64,000 nt of DNA from Sycobia sp. Sy_11 (Eukaryota; Arthropoda; Insecta; Hymenoptera; Epichrysomallidae), in the NCBI GenBank assembly GCA_018907035.1, contig JACCIC010000209.1, positions 300,001 through 364,000 of the forward strand, read 5' to 3'. Made by a program: the position numbers and the translations under genes. Shown in pieces: positions 50,578 to 61,742 of the stretch; the first letter of the stretch is position 1, and every line of letters begins with the position of its first letter. Under the pieces are notes generated by a model that was given only the letters and a program-made list of their open reading frames with translations, was not told the DNA's origin and did no database searches.

Positions 50578-51220
50578 CGAAAGCGTATCTCGGCAGTCGG
50601 GAAACGCCCGCGCGTCGTTCGTGTCTCTCCCACGTGTTGGCGGATAGATAAAAAAGCGTTCCAGTCGTATACGTATATAAATATATACATGCACATGCTC
50701 ACGTATATATATATATATATATACATACATCTATATGTGTGTACGGGAGAGGGAGAGTTAATTGGGAGGATGAATTTTTCGAACCGGCCGTCATCGTCGG
50801 TGCGCGCATAGGCGAGCGCTGTTAATCTCCTACCTATTACACACTTAATAATCCGTTCCTTACGAAGGCCCCGAGTGCGCGCATAAGGAAACTTAACCTT
50901 CACCCCCCCCCCGCCCGTCCCAAGCCGCCGCCAACCGCAGAGCACGCGGGAGACGAGCTCATTTTCTTCGACGTCCCCTCCCTCGCTCTGGCCGGTCGCT
51001 CGCAATTCAACCTAGACAAATAGGCAAGAAGGCACTTACGTACTCCCCCCGGGGTCGCGCGGGAGGCGGTGGTGAACGAGCGAGGGGGGGAGGGGGCTTT
51101 TTCCCTCTCTCCTCCCCGACGCTCGTCGCAAATAAGCGGCAATCGCTTCGTGCCAATTTGGCGCGCGTGCGCATACTCTCTCGCGTGGCTCCGCTAGACT
51201 GCCCGCGGTGGAGAGAATGG

Positions 51221-51232
51221 GAGAGCGAGAGA

Positions 51233-51291
<59 letters not shown>
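51221..51291. repeat. (GA)n microsatellite
   Basis: The longest GA tract; pure from 51237. Confidence 0.97.
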
Positions 51292-51293
<2 letters not shown>

Positions 51294-51523
51294 GGCGAAA
51301 ACATAGGAGAGGCGCAGAATTCTGGAGGGAGAAGAGGATACCGGAAAAACGGTACTCCGGCAGCAAAAACAAATTGCGGGGCTAAGTGGACAGTAAGGTG
51401 GACCAGAAGTGGAGGCCGCGCCGGGCGGCAAGCGCATAGGAGATACAGTCAACGGCGTCCGCACACCGACGGCAGACAAATAAAGCCGGAACGGACGCGC
51501 GCACGAATAAGCCGTATGCGCGC

Positions 51524-51527
<4 letters not shown>

Positions 51528-51555
<28 letters not shown>
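51528..51555. repeat. T28 homopolymer
   Basis: Uninterrupted. Confidence 0.95.
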
Positions 51556-52610
51556 GTTGTTTTCGCCCGACAAAGGCGCGAACGTCTCGGAGGTGTGGGC
51601 GCGCGCGCTTTTTAAGGCGTAAAATTGCTCGTCTTGCTTTGGCAGAGCAATTAATGGACAGTGCGCTGTCGGTGTCGCGCGGGTAACCGGCGTAATTTTT
51701 TGAATCGCCATGGCCTCGGATAGGAAACTTTGTGCGCGATGGTTAACGCGATGCTTAAGGATAAAATGAAATATTTAGATAGGATTCGTCGTGGACGTAG
51801 GTGACATTCGCGATTGCTGAAAAAATTACTTTAAGAATTCTTGCATGCTTATAAAACATATCGCAGTTAAAAAAATATCGTCAAATACGTTTAACTATCC
51901 TGTACGGATATGAGAATTGGAAATATCAAGTATTGATGTTCTGTATCTGTTGAAGAATTTTCGATTTGGATCCATTGAAAAGTACTGCGGATGTATTCTT
52001 CATCCATAAGACTCAATGTCAATTGTATCTCTTTGATAAAGTATACACGAGCCTTAGGTCACTCTTCTAGTACTTTAACAAAAGAGAATCAAAATTTGCA
52101 ATTTTTAAACATATAAGAAATATATTCCATAGAATGAAAGAAAAATTTTTCCAATGAAAATTTTAAATGATTTTGTAACGAAAATCGGTAATTGATTGGA
52201 AAAGGTGCAACTTTTGTTTTTCGATGCAATTCTAGGATAAATTGATAAATAAGTTTATAAGTCTCACGAGTTCATTTTATCTTAAACATTTTGTGTCTCG
52301 AGCGTTTGTGCGATACATTTTACCAGAGATATGCCGTAAAAAGAATTATTTTCCTAACTTTTTCTATATTTCATATGCCAATGAGAAGAATAAAAGTTTT
52401 TAATCAAATATAATAAAAATAAAATTGATAAAACAATTAAATGAAAAAGGATCTCATCGTGACAATCGTGTATAATTAAACTAGCCGCCTTACTAATTTT
52501 GTCTAATTGATGTTTTTTTTTTTTATTTAAAAACGCGCGAGTCTCTACATTGAAAATTTTGTTTTTCTATATCGTGCAGTGTTCGACATTCTGATGAAGT
52601 TAAAGTAACA

Positions 52611-52623
52611 TATGCGATACAAA
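52611..52623. repeat. SINE target-site duplication, left copy
   Basis: TATGCGATACAAA, identical to the right copy and directly abutting the 5' end of the SINE. Confidence 0.9.
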
Positions 52624-52839
52624 CAGGCCTAGGATGGCTCGATCGCTAGAGCGAAGCACTAGTAACTCGGTGATCCGAGTTCAAATCTCGCTCTCGGCCG
52701 ATTGGCACAGCCACCGCTGTAATAATTTACATGTGCTTTGTTCACAAACACATCGTAGACCTCCGTCGCTGATTAGCGCCGATATTTGGAAGCATAATTA
52801 GAGCGACGTTAAATAACATAATAAAAAAAAATACAAAAG
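52624..52839 (+). mobile_element. tRNA-derived SINE, complete, with 13-bp target-site duplication
   Basis: Non-autonomous retroposon of about 216 bp. The 5' part is tRNA-like: A box TGGCTCGATCG at 52635-52645 and B box AGTTCAAATCT at 52678-52688. The spacing is tRNA-like, and a T-arm of four of five pairs surrounds the B box (CCGAG/CTCGC). An unrelated body of about 110 bp follows, ending in GCGACGTTAAATAACATAAT and then an A-rich tail at 52823-52839. The 13-mer TATGCGATACAAA occurs exactly at 52611-52623 and again at 52840-52852, the hallmark of LINE-mediated insertion. RNA polymerase III would initiate from the internal boxes, and mobilisation would need a partner LINE sharing the 3' end. 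The perfect duplication suggests a fairly recent insertion. I cannot name the family. Confidence 0.9.
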
Positions 52840-52852
52840 TATGCGATACAAA
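52840..52852. repeat. SINE target-site duplication, right copy
   Basis: TATGCGATACAAA, directly after the A-rich tail of the SINE. Confidence 0.9.
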
Positions 52853-53124
52853 GAGCACAACAAACATTTTCGAGCAAACACTACGAATCCCTGTAGCTAA
52901 ACTAGCCGCCAATTTCCATTCTATTCCATGGCACTGTATAGAGTCGTAATTTTCCAGTGGACATTTCAATCGGGCATCAGCTCCCCATCACTCCCCCCCC
53001 CCGCCCCCTTCCCACGCAAAATTCCAGCCACATAGCTTCTCACACAGCTCTCGGATGCGTGCCAACGTCGAAACGGCCGTTGCGTCGCTCGACCTCGGCC
53101 CGTATTATCTCGTTATGTTCAGGC

Positions 53125-53171
<47 letters not shown>
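53125..53171. repeat. (TA)n microsatellite
   Basis: About 23 copies. Confidence 0.97.
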
Positions 53172-53175
<4 letters not shown>

Positions 53176-53560
53176 AGCAAAACAGATTACTCGGCGACTC
53201 TTCGGGGGGCGGCCGGTGCGACAGAGATCTGGGGAGTCGTGCTCTCAACCCCCCCCCCTTAGCGCCGGCCACCCCGTCCAACAAAGCGACGAGGGGGTGG
53301 GAGACACTCGATTTTATTGCTGAAAAAGGGGGAGCGAAGGTGGGAGTATATACATACAGGCTGCACCGACCCCACAAGGGGCGGCGGGGTGCATAAGAGG
53401 GTGTGTGGTGGGAGTGGATCTCGCGCACGCAGCCTCCTATATATAGGGCATATGTTTCGTTCGAGCGGGTGCGCGCGCAGGACCGCGGAATATATAGGGG
53501 TGAGCTCGGGCGTCACCTGTGGGAAAAAAGCGCGGAGGCTGCTCCGTGGTCTCATCGCGC

Positions 53561-53561
<1 letters not shown>

Positions 53562-53609
<48 letters not shown>
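53562..53609. repeat. (TA)n microsatellite
   Basis: About 24 copies. Confidence 0.97.
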
Positions 53610-53613
<4 letters not shown>

Positions 53614-54412
53614 ATACGCACACAAATGTACAGTAAAACACATCCGTCACGTACGTACGCGCGCGGGAGCGACGCGAGGCAGATGCGAGAGGCGCGATAC
53701 CGAATTTCGCAACGGATGGCGCTTTGTGGGACCGCGGCGAGGTGCGCGCGGGCGGCTCCCACGGGCGCGCGGAGTCCGTCCCGGCCACGCCGCTGCCACG
53801 GCTAGATGCGCGCCCGATGACGGGATATGGCGCGGATCCGCTAGTAGTGGCACACGCTCGACGATCGAGCCGCGACGCGGGCCTCTGCTCCGGCGCTGGA
53901 GTACAGTAATTCATGCGGAGCGGCCGACGCGTCGGGTTGCGGACACCGGGGTGTTTGCAATTGTCACGACGAATTCGGGCGGTTTCGTTCGATGGGCCGG
54001 TGGTCAATTGACGGGGCTCGAATTTGATAAAGACCATAATGGATCGTAATGGGAACGATTCTGTATGAAAAAACATATTAACCTGCCTAGATGCGAGAAA
54101 CTGGAATTTTATTTAAAAATTTTCGATAATTTTCCTTCGTATGCACGAAAATAAATGTGATTAAAGTCGTAAAACCGAAGGAAGAAGTAAATTTCTTCGT
54201 TTTGTATTTTATATCATTTTCATACTAATCAATATGAAAGTAACGAAAATATTCATGGATCACCGATGCACGTGCAAAATACGAGGTATAAATTTTCTTT
54301 TATGTTTTGTTCACTTTTATCGGATTCTCGGTGTCTTCATTCGTCCCGGCGCGGTAAATGAAGGATGATTCATTTTCACTTCATCGACTTTATCTGAAAC
54401 GTGCCTTATATT

Positions 54413-54446
54413 AAAAAAAAAAAAAAAAAAAGAAGAAGAAGAAGAA
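54413..54446. repeat. A19 followed by (GAA)5
   Basis: A homopolymer then a GAA triplet repeat. Confidence 0.9.
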
Positions 54447-54765
54447 AGTGCTGAATGTTGTTTTATTTGTGGCGCATCGTGTGCGTTTTAAATGTAATAA
54501 TTGATTTTTCTTTTGTTTGGTCATTTATATCCGTGCTCGTTTATATTTTGCTGAATTTACGCTATAAGTATAAGAATCCGGAAAGCGTAGAACAAATATG
54601 AATTACTCGCGAAAGTACAATGAACCCGAAATGCAGTCCGAAGGCTCGGTATTAAAATAAAATAATTTGCCATATTTATTAAGCGTAGCATGGAAATAGT
54701 AAAATTAAATATAGTATTTGAAAAATCAAAGAAGTATCGACTGTCAAGAAAGAAATACAAAAACA

Positions 54766-54960
54766 TCATACCAGTACTGCGTTACTTTTGATATGGAGAA
54801 CGAGAAATTTGGAATTCGACAACAATTCACGTCGTGCGCTTGGTCGTTGTAAAATACGAGCTACAAGGTTCTGCAGCTCTTCTATATACTGCATTGAACG
54901 ACCCCGTTTGACTTGCTCATAAACGTAAACAAGCGCAATTGCTGGCCATTCGAATGTCAT
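54766..54960 (-). CDS. possible exon fragment, 64-residue open frame, unknown
   Basis: Minus-strand open frame with protein-like, non-repetitive composition: a short hydrophobic start (MTFEWPAIALVYVYEQVKRG) followed by a helical, charged segment (YIEELQNLVARILQRPSARR). It ends just before GTATGATG, which could serve as a donor. A second hydrophobic frame (MMFLYFFLDSRYFF...) follows at 54769-54557 in another phase. The layout of one membrane segment and then an amphipathic loop could suit a degraded multi-pass protein, but I cannot name a family. No good acceptor was seen upstream. Its start overlaps the plus-strand candidate at 54954, so the two are unlikely both to be real. Confidence 0.18.
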   Translation of the reverse strand: MTFEWPAIALVYVYEQVKRGRSMQYIEELQNLVARILQRPSARRELLSNSKFLVLHIKSNAVLV

Positions 54961-55463
54961 ATAAAGTCCTTTGGATTAGAATGCAGCCGATATTATTACT
55001 TAATCTGCTCTCTATGATTTCATGTGAATCGCGTCAATGTCTAAATTACACAAAATGTCTACATTCTAACGAGACCAGGCAAATTATTGCCCCCGTCGCA
55101 TGCATGCGGTCGGAGCTACGAATCCTCGTAAGTCATTGTTCCGCAACGACGCGGCAAACAAAGGTTCTGGTTTTCCCTCTCACAAATGAAATAAAGTCAC
55201 CCTCGCTTCATAAATAATCGGTATATTCGCAGGTGCAGAATGACGAAACCGAAGTCATGACAGTTCTTTCTTTGCTTTATATCCTCAGAATTCTTTTACT
55301 CGCGCAGTTTTTACAAAGTCAAATAAGTTCGAATTCTAGCAGATATACGTTGACAATTCAAGTTTCGAAATCAATATATCACAATAATGCGTTACCTCAA
55401 GCGTACTTATTATTTCCCTGTGACAAGCAGGGCAGAGATAAACATTGTTTTTATGCTCATTAA
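54954..55463 (+). CDS. candidate two-exon gene, short secreted or membrane protein of unknown family
   Basis: Two open frames join in phase across a plausible intron. Exon 1 (54954-55127, 58 codons) begins MSYKVLWIRMQPILLLNLLS; this looks like a signal peptide, with a second possible start at 54981. It continues with Cys residues in RQCLNYTKC and VACMR. A consensus donor GTAAGT starts at 55128. The acceptor TTCGCAG ends at 55232, giving a 105-nt intron with phase 0 on both sides. Exon 2 (55233-55463) adds 76 residues with a hydrophobic stretch (VLSLLYILRILLLAQFLQ) and ends PCDKQGRDKHCFYAH. An alternative in-frame acceptor CGCGCAG at 55301-55307 would skip most of that hydrophobic stretch and leave a purely secreted Cys-containing protein. 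Another acceptor at 55288 would shift the frame. No known domain is recognised, no poly(A) signal was placed, and a minus-strand frame overlaps the start. It may still be chance. Confidence 0.3.
55128..55232 (+). other. predicted intron of the candidate gene
   Basis: GTAAGT at the 5' end and TTCGCAG at the 3' end, 105 nt. The polypyrimidine tract before this acceptor is weak; the downstream alternative at 55288 has a much stronger one (TTCTTTCTTTGCTTTATATCC). Confidence 0.3.
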
Positions 55464-55543
55464 AGAGTTGCACAATCTTGCTACACTTTCTTTTTTTTTT
55501 TTTGACGAGAGGACAAGTCTAAGATATTTAGGCATTACGAAAA

Positions 55544-55544
<1 letters not shown>

Positions 55545-55596
<52 letters not shown>
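55545..55596. repeat. (TA)n microsatellite
   Basis: About 26 copies. Confidence 0.97.
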
Positions 55597-55600
<4 letters not shown>

Positions 55601-57119
55601 GTTTAAAAACTTTAAAGTTCCGAGTCTCCTGTCGTAGGTCACGATCTCGAGCACATACATCGGCGGGCCGGAGTCACTCTCGACTTTCTTACTAGGTACG
55701 CAGTTAAACCAAGACTGCATACAACTGGGATGTGAGAAAGAAGTCGAAAGGCGCTGCTATGCATTTATATCGGGACGTGTATCTCGCCATGCCCGTTGTC
55801 AAAACAAAGACCTGCAGATTAATGTAAATTTCGTAAATGTATAAGTGTCCCTGTACGTTCTATATTAATTTAATAAGGTTTTGTGGATGAAATAAAAAAA
55901 AAAAAATTAACAAAATGAAAAACGAACAACTTCCCGTTCTCTTTTATTTTGTTTACAAAGGTTTTGCGGGATCGTTGAATAAGAATATTTGATTCGAATT
56001 TTGACATTTTTCGAGTTACATATTTTATCAACTAAAATTGTGGTTTTCATTTTCATTCTTATGATCGCCAATTACGATTATTATACCAAAATTCAAATAG
56101 ACAGAACCAATTGGCCGGAATTTTACAAATAGGTCGTTTTGTATAGTGGACTGTCTTATACTCCACTTATAATTAATTAAATTTAAAGCAAACATTTCTG
56201 TTCATCTAAATCTTTATTGATTAAACATTCAAATTAACATTAACCCGTGCAGAAATATACTCGGTATATCCCTAGTTCGGGCTAGATCCTAGTCAGTATT
56301 ACTGATGATTTCCTCATGTAGGTAAATCTCGCCAGATCCGAGTTAGATTTCCCTTCGATCATCTAATAATCGTCTTTAAGCTTCAGTTTTGGAAAATCTT
56401 CCCGTCCTCGTGTATTGTAACTTTTAACTTTCAAGTAATCCCCAAGATTAAAATCCAGTTGAAAGCAAGTCATCATTTTGTTCTCCATAGAAATCAATAT
56501 TTTAAGAAATTTATAGTTCAGATCCGACCTTGACAATATTAAGCAATGAAAAGTTTACACCCGATTTATTGCAATCAATTTCGTTTGCACCCGAGACATT
56601 GAAAAGCAGACTGTAAAACACCGAAACCCCCATGAGATTTTCAAAATACTTCCTTGACAATAATTTTCACGTCAGTTATCGTCGTAGGTTCAAAATAATT
56701 TACACTCCCAATTCCCAATATTGACCTACCGTGTAAGAAAATATTTAATTATCCGAGTTTTATAGAGGGCGCTTAGATGACTCACTACACCTGAAAGCAT
56801 CAGTCCTAAGTGCTTCCTTAAGAGCAGACATCGTTCTTTCGAATCATTAAGAGAAAATGAAACAACAATTGCTTCGTACACTTCCGAGCACTAATGGAAG
56901 AGGAAAGAAAAGAAGATTAAGCCGCGCAGCACGCGCGGCACCGAAGCGTGTTACACGATATTATACCTATATATATATATAACACATCAAAACATCCCCA
57001 CTACACGCGTCGATTTCTCGTTGCGCAGCCAATTCGCCGAACAAGTCTCTCCCGATTAACACGAAGGCCGTATCCTCTGCTCTCGGCCCCCGAAGTCCAC
57101 GGCAATGGACCGGGGTTTG

Positions 57120-57123
<4 letters not shown>
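55597..57123. other. AT-rich spacer
   Basis: Nothing recognised; AATAAA plus an A-run near 55890 could be a poly(A) signal for the candidate gene upstream but lies over 400 bp from its stop. Confidence 0.45.

Positions 57124-57205
<82 letters not shown>
57124..57205. repeat. compound (CT)n(TA)n
   Basis: CT to 57152, running straight into TA. Confidence 0.97.
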
Positions 57206-57209
<4 letters not shown>

Positions 57210-57340
57210 AGAGTGCCTTCTCGCGCTGTGTGCGCGCGCGCCGAATGAAAGAGCGGCCTCGTTAGTTCCCTTAACGAGTCACAATTATTGAAACGACGAG
57301 CGATTGAATCCTCTAAATCACGACCATTATCGGTAATGGC

Positions 57341-57341
<1 letters not shown>

Positions 57342-57375
<34 letters not shown>
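57342..57375. repeat. compound (CT)n(CG)n
   Basis: CT then CG alternation. Confidence 0.95.
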
Positions 57376-57422
57376 ACTGGTTTTATATGCAACGCCTCGA
57401 TCCGCCGGGGATTCTATCTGTA

Positions 57423-57424
<2 letters not shown>

Positions 57425-57471
<47 letters not shown>
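57425..57471. repeat. (TA)n microsatellite
   Basis: About 23 copies. Confidence 0.97.
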
Positions 57472-57473
<2 letters not shown>

Positions 57474-57851
57474 TACACGTGTACTTGTGCCCGTGTATGT
57501 ATGCATGTACGGCGGTCACGTGCCACGAAGGCCTCGAGGGAGTAGGTTTATATATACAAAAAGAGCGAAAGTCGCGTGTGCATTGTCGACGAAGGACGGC
57601 GAAGGGCCGGGGGTTTGGGGGCGGAGGAGGGTCGGTCGAGGAGTACAGCTTTAGGGACTCGCTCGGCTAATCGAGCATGCCACGGAAGATACGCTCGCGC
57701 GTGGACGGCGATTCCTTTTTTTTTTACGCTTCGAGTGGCGATATCTGCCGTAATTTAATTGCCCCGTGGCCGAGGCTCCTCGATAACCCCCCCCCCCGCC
57801 CTCCCCTCGCCCACTTCCTCCAAACGAGTGAGCCAACCGGTGTTCACGATC

Positions 57852-57855
<4 letters not shown>

Positions 57856-57902
<47 letters not shown>
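57856..57902. repeat. (TA)n microsatellite
   Basis: About 23 copies. Confidence 0.97.
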
Positions 57903-57905
<3 letters not shown>

Positions 57906-58097
57906 TAGATATACATATACAATCATATGTCTATAGTCTTTCTGTTGAGAAGAGGAATGGCTTTGTGCGGTGAGACTCCGGTTTTCCAAGCGCCTTTTCC
58001 TGTTCGCGAATTTATACGTACTCGAGACTTTAGTATTGAGCGACTTGTAAGTGCAATGCTCGGAAACTGACTGATTAATAGAGAATGGTTTATGTCG

Positions 58098-58112
58098 GTG
58101 TATATGTGTGTG

Positions 58113-58154
<42 letters not shown>
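58098..58154. repeat. (TG)n microsatellite
   Basis: TG with TATG and TTTG breaks. Confidence 0.97.
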
Positions 58155-58327
58155 ATAGGCGATAGGCCATTATTCGAATCTATATATTTTGTTTCTCAAC
58201 TAAAGGATAAATTATTATTTTATAGGATATCTAGCTCTTTTTCAATTCTTCGAGCTCCGTTATATTATTTTCAGTTGTTGAAGTAGCACCTATAGTTGTG
58301 AAAAATATTTGAGAAGCTGAGGAGGTC

Positions 58328-58415
58328 ATTCATTAAAAACCTCACCAATGTTGAAAAACAGCGAAATGTTCACTGGTAAATCAGTGTATCTGTCACTGTT
58401 TACCCTACGTGATCT
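58328..58415 (+). repeat. dispersed repeat, probable partial copy C
   Basis: Shares TTAAAAACCTCAC (12-13 nt), AAACAGCGAA and CAGTnTATCT, in that order and similar spacing, with the middle of copy A (28394-28470). Only about 90 bp can be followed. Confidence 0.4.
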
Positions 58416-58761
58416 TAATTTGTTGCAAGATAGTGTGAATCGATTTTCACTAATTCAAATTCAGAGCATTAGCTGGCCGATCTAATTCGGATTTGACCGG
58501 GTATAACTGACTGGGTATAAAATTTATTCATGTAAACGCAAAATTTTTCCTTTATATCGGTATTGATGGTAGTAAGTGACTTGTAGCGCTTGCAAATACT
58601 ATAAAATATTATTATTTCATAGTAATTAAATTTTTTCTATACACCCACTCCATATTCATATCGTCAATCCATAGAGTCACAAAATCGATAATTTCCATTT
58701 CGTAATTCCAAGCGCATTAACCCCCACTGCATGATATATAAGCTCATAATTGCCAAGCACG

Positions 58762-58855
58762 TAAAGTCCGAGTCCATAAAGGCCATAAGGTTTCCAGCCC
58801 ATCCGTCAAGAAAAGTAACTCGCAGATACACCTGAAGAGAACGACTCGGACTTTA
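58762..58855. repeat. 13-bp perfect inverted repeat with 68-nt spacer
   Basis: TAAAGTCCGAGTC at 58762-58774 and GACTCGGACTTTA at 58843-58855. The spacer is not complementary to itself to any obvious extent. It could be a remnant of a small inverted-repeat element or a folded RNA; no flanking duplication was noticed. Confidence 0.7.
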
Positions 58856-60429
58856 AGATATATAGCCCTATGAGTTTGTGAAAAAATAGAAATTGATATC
58901 TATATTCCCAAATAACTTCAAAAAAGTGTTTTTACACGTTTAGGCTGGAAAAGTTCGAAAATCATGACGCAATTCAGAGGTCAGATTCGGATTCAGGGGA
59001 TTGAAATCTTTAGGAAAAGTTTACTCTACATTCCATCTATAAAAATTAATGAAATGTTGTTAGTTTATATTTAATTTCATCGTAAATGAGCAAGTGTTTG
59101 TATTTAGAATCTAAATTCATTTTGGAAAATGTTTTCGTACTTAAAGTTGTGTATTATTATTTGATTACGAGGCAAGTAGTAACAGACAGGTTTCTGATAA
59201 ATTCGAATGAAACCCGTTAAAGCAACTCTGGATACTGGGAGAATAATACAATTTTTCATAAATATAGTATAAATTCAAACATTAACTAATAGAACTACAG
59301 TTGATATAATCAAAAACTAAAAAATTGGTAACTAAAAAAATTTTTGTAAAATACAATTTTGCTGTTGACAGCCTGTCGTTGTTTTTGTTTTTTTTTTGTC
59401 GTGCTAAAACACTCCATTATTTTCCTTAATACTGTCACAATCGTGTATTTGTACCGAATCAACATAAAAATGTCCCAACAGTATAATTATACAAATAAAA
59501 ATAAGTTCGCAGTCGTAGCTAATTGTACATTATAGCCACTAAACTTATACGACAAGGGTGGCATAATAAAATCCACGCGGACGGAAAACAACGCGCGGAC
59601 CGGTGAGAATCGGAAACTTTCTTCGGTCCAATTTAGCTCTGCAGCGATGGGGAAAGTGTTTAAAAACGCCCAAATATAACAGAGCCCGGCCGTCTATACG
59701 GAGATCATAACAATGCAATGGCGGGCTTTCTCTCGTTGCCGCGCTCGCGTATTGTCGATCCCCATTAGATATATATATATATATATATATATATTCCGCT
59801 CGATTCATACGTATACGGGAATCCATTAAATCAGAAGCTTTTTGAAGAATTCTTAATTCTTTCGAAAATATTGCATGCCTCGATGAATATTCAGTTACCG
59901 ATTATGCGTATTATATCCCAATATCGAAGACAAAATGAAATATCGGCATTGCTCGGTTTCCAATCGAATTTTCTAATACGTTTTACCATCTTGCATGTAT
60001 TTACATGTCTGTATGTACACATGTGTGTGTGTGTGTATGTGTGCTATAGAGCTCGAGAATCCGGCGACCCCTTCCGCAAACGTGACAGATTACAAGTTAC
60101 GCCTAGCTCATCCCTCGTCATCGCAATAATCGCCAGCAGACCATAATAAAATATGCCCCGCGGCGGAATTCGCGCGTCGCGGGCTCGCCATTGAAAAACG
60201 AGCGGAATTCGCAAATAAAAAGTCCGCCTCCTCGGCAAGTATCGCGTTTTTGCCCCCCCCCCCGCCCCTTCCGAGGAACTATAGAATACGCGCACACACA
60301 CACTCCACACAACACACACACACACATAAATAATATGTAAAGTGTCGCCAGGCGGTATCGCGCTATATAGACATACTGTCCCCCCTGTTAATTTTTTAAC
60401 TAGTCTGCCTCATTAGCGGCGGATAAATC

Positions 60430-60432
<3 letters not shown>

Positions 60433-60480
<48 letters not shown>
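60433..60480. repeat. (TA)n microsatellite
   Basis: TA with one GTA break; further tracts lie at 60595-60621 and 60781-60808. Confidence 0.97.
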
Positions 60481-60482
<2 letters not shown>

Positions 60483-60594
60483 GGCTTATCTGATCATTAC
60501 ACCTATATATATTTAATACACCGCAGACGTCGGGGGCTTTTTCGCCTGGCTTCCTCACTGTGTATGTATACCTATAGACATATTCGGTTATATC

Positions 60595-60626
<32 letters not shown>

Positions 60627-60780
60627 TAGAAGCCGGGCTAATTAATCCGATAATATGACTGTGCATGGCAAGGGGGAGGTGATCGGTAATCTAGCCGAGC
60701 GCGCGCGTATATTTTATATTATGCACGCGTCCTGCGTGTTCGAATATGTGTAGAACGCCTGTTTTCTGCGACTGTACTGC

Positions 60781-60812
<32 letters not shown>

Positions 60813-60879
60813 AGGTATAATATGGTAACGCGAGTGGTGTGTAAAAAGAGAAATACATGTGCATGTATATAAAATACAG

Positions 60880-60896
60880 GCAAGACTCGAACCTGC
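60880..60896 (-). other. tRNA T-arm-like relic
   Basis: On the minus strand GCAGG, loop TTCGAGT, CTTGC forms a five-pair stem with a seven-base loop containing the B-box core GGTTCGAGTCT. No matching A box or acceptor stem was found upstream, so it is not a functional tRNA. It may be the end of an old tRNA-derived element or chance. Confidence 0.25.
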
Positions 60897-60972
60897 ACAC
60901 CGCTCTCCGCGGGCGTTTAATTTAATTAGACGATTGAGAGAAGTCGTAGAAGTGATTCGTACACTATCTATC

Positions 60973-60975
<3 letters not shown>

Positions 60976-61024
<49 letters not shown>
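60976..61024. repeat. (TA)n microsatellite
   Basis: About 24 copies. Confidence 0.97.
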
Positions 61025-61027
<3 letters not shown>

Positions 61028-61711
61028 GAGTTTACTCGTGTGATTGGCGCCGTCCTTTTTCTGCATTTTATATTTTGTTTTTCGTCACACCGCGGCAATA
61101 ATAATGAGGGAAAATACGAGAATAGCCTGGTATATCTAAGAGCCCATTATGGGCGCGCGCACAAAAGCGCTTTAGAAAGAAAGCGAATGAAATTTATACT
61201 TTATATAAATCCATCAATTTGCCAACGAGACCAATTTTCCGATTCTAGGAATCTCACTGCGAAAAATAAGCTTTATCGATTCTCGATTAACGTCGCTATT
61301 GACCTGTCCATTGTCAGTCTAATTGCTTTAGATTTCCACATTATAAAAAAAAGTACGTTAAATTTAATGCGCATGTGCTGGAATCTACCATCATAAACGT
61401 AAATAGATTGAATGTAATTCGTTAAACTCTAAAAGTCGATGCACCTTACGTTAACTGTAGTGCAAAGTGTATCGAAAATTTTTTTCATATACATGTACAC
61501 GAATTCGGTCTTCAACAAATTTTCACTTCCTTTATGTTTATAAAAGTAGCACTCAGTACATGTACATTAAATCTAATGTAAGCAGTGGATATCTCATTGT
61601 GTCGATTGATAAAGACTTTAATCGTGAAACCATGGAAATTATAAATATATATATATATTATACGAATGATTATCTTTAAATCTAATAATTTATATATTTT
61701 CAATTACACAA

Positions 61712-61742
<31 letters not shown>

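Larger units (their letters stand above)
49816..52610. other. AT-rich spacer, CpG-rich block, AT-rich spacer
   Basis: C10 run at 50903-50912. No further mitochondrial match was recognised after 49745. No gene seen. Confidence 0.5.
52853..54412. other. CpG-rich block
   Basis: C10 runs at 52993-53002 and 53249-53258. No gene seen. Confidence 0.5.
58155..60432. other. AT-rich spacer, then CpG-rich edge
   Basis: Holds repeat copy C and the inverted repeat at 58762; C11 run at 60253-60263. No gene seen. Confidence 0.5.

Noticed and set aside
52628..52701. Functional tRNA gene
   Set aside because: The acceptor ends do not pair properly, and the segment is the head of a longer element with its own tail and flanking duplication, so it is a SINE.
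53519..54076. Long frames on both strands (176 and 174 residues)
   Set aside because: Both include the TA tract as poly-Ile-Tyr, and both strands are open at once, typical of composition rather than coding.
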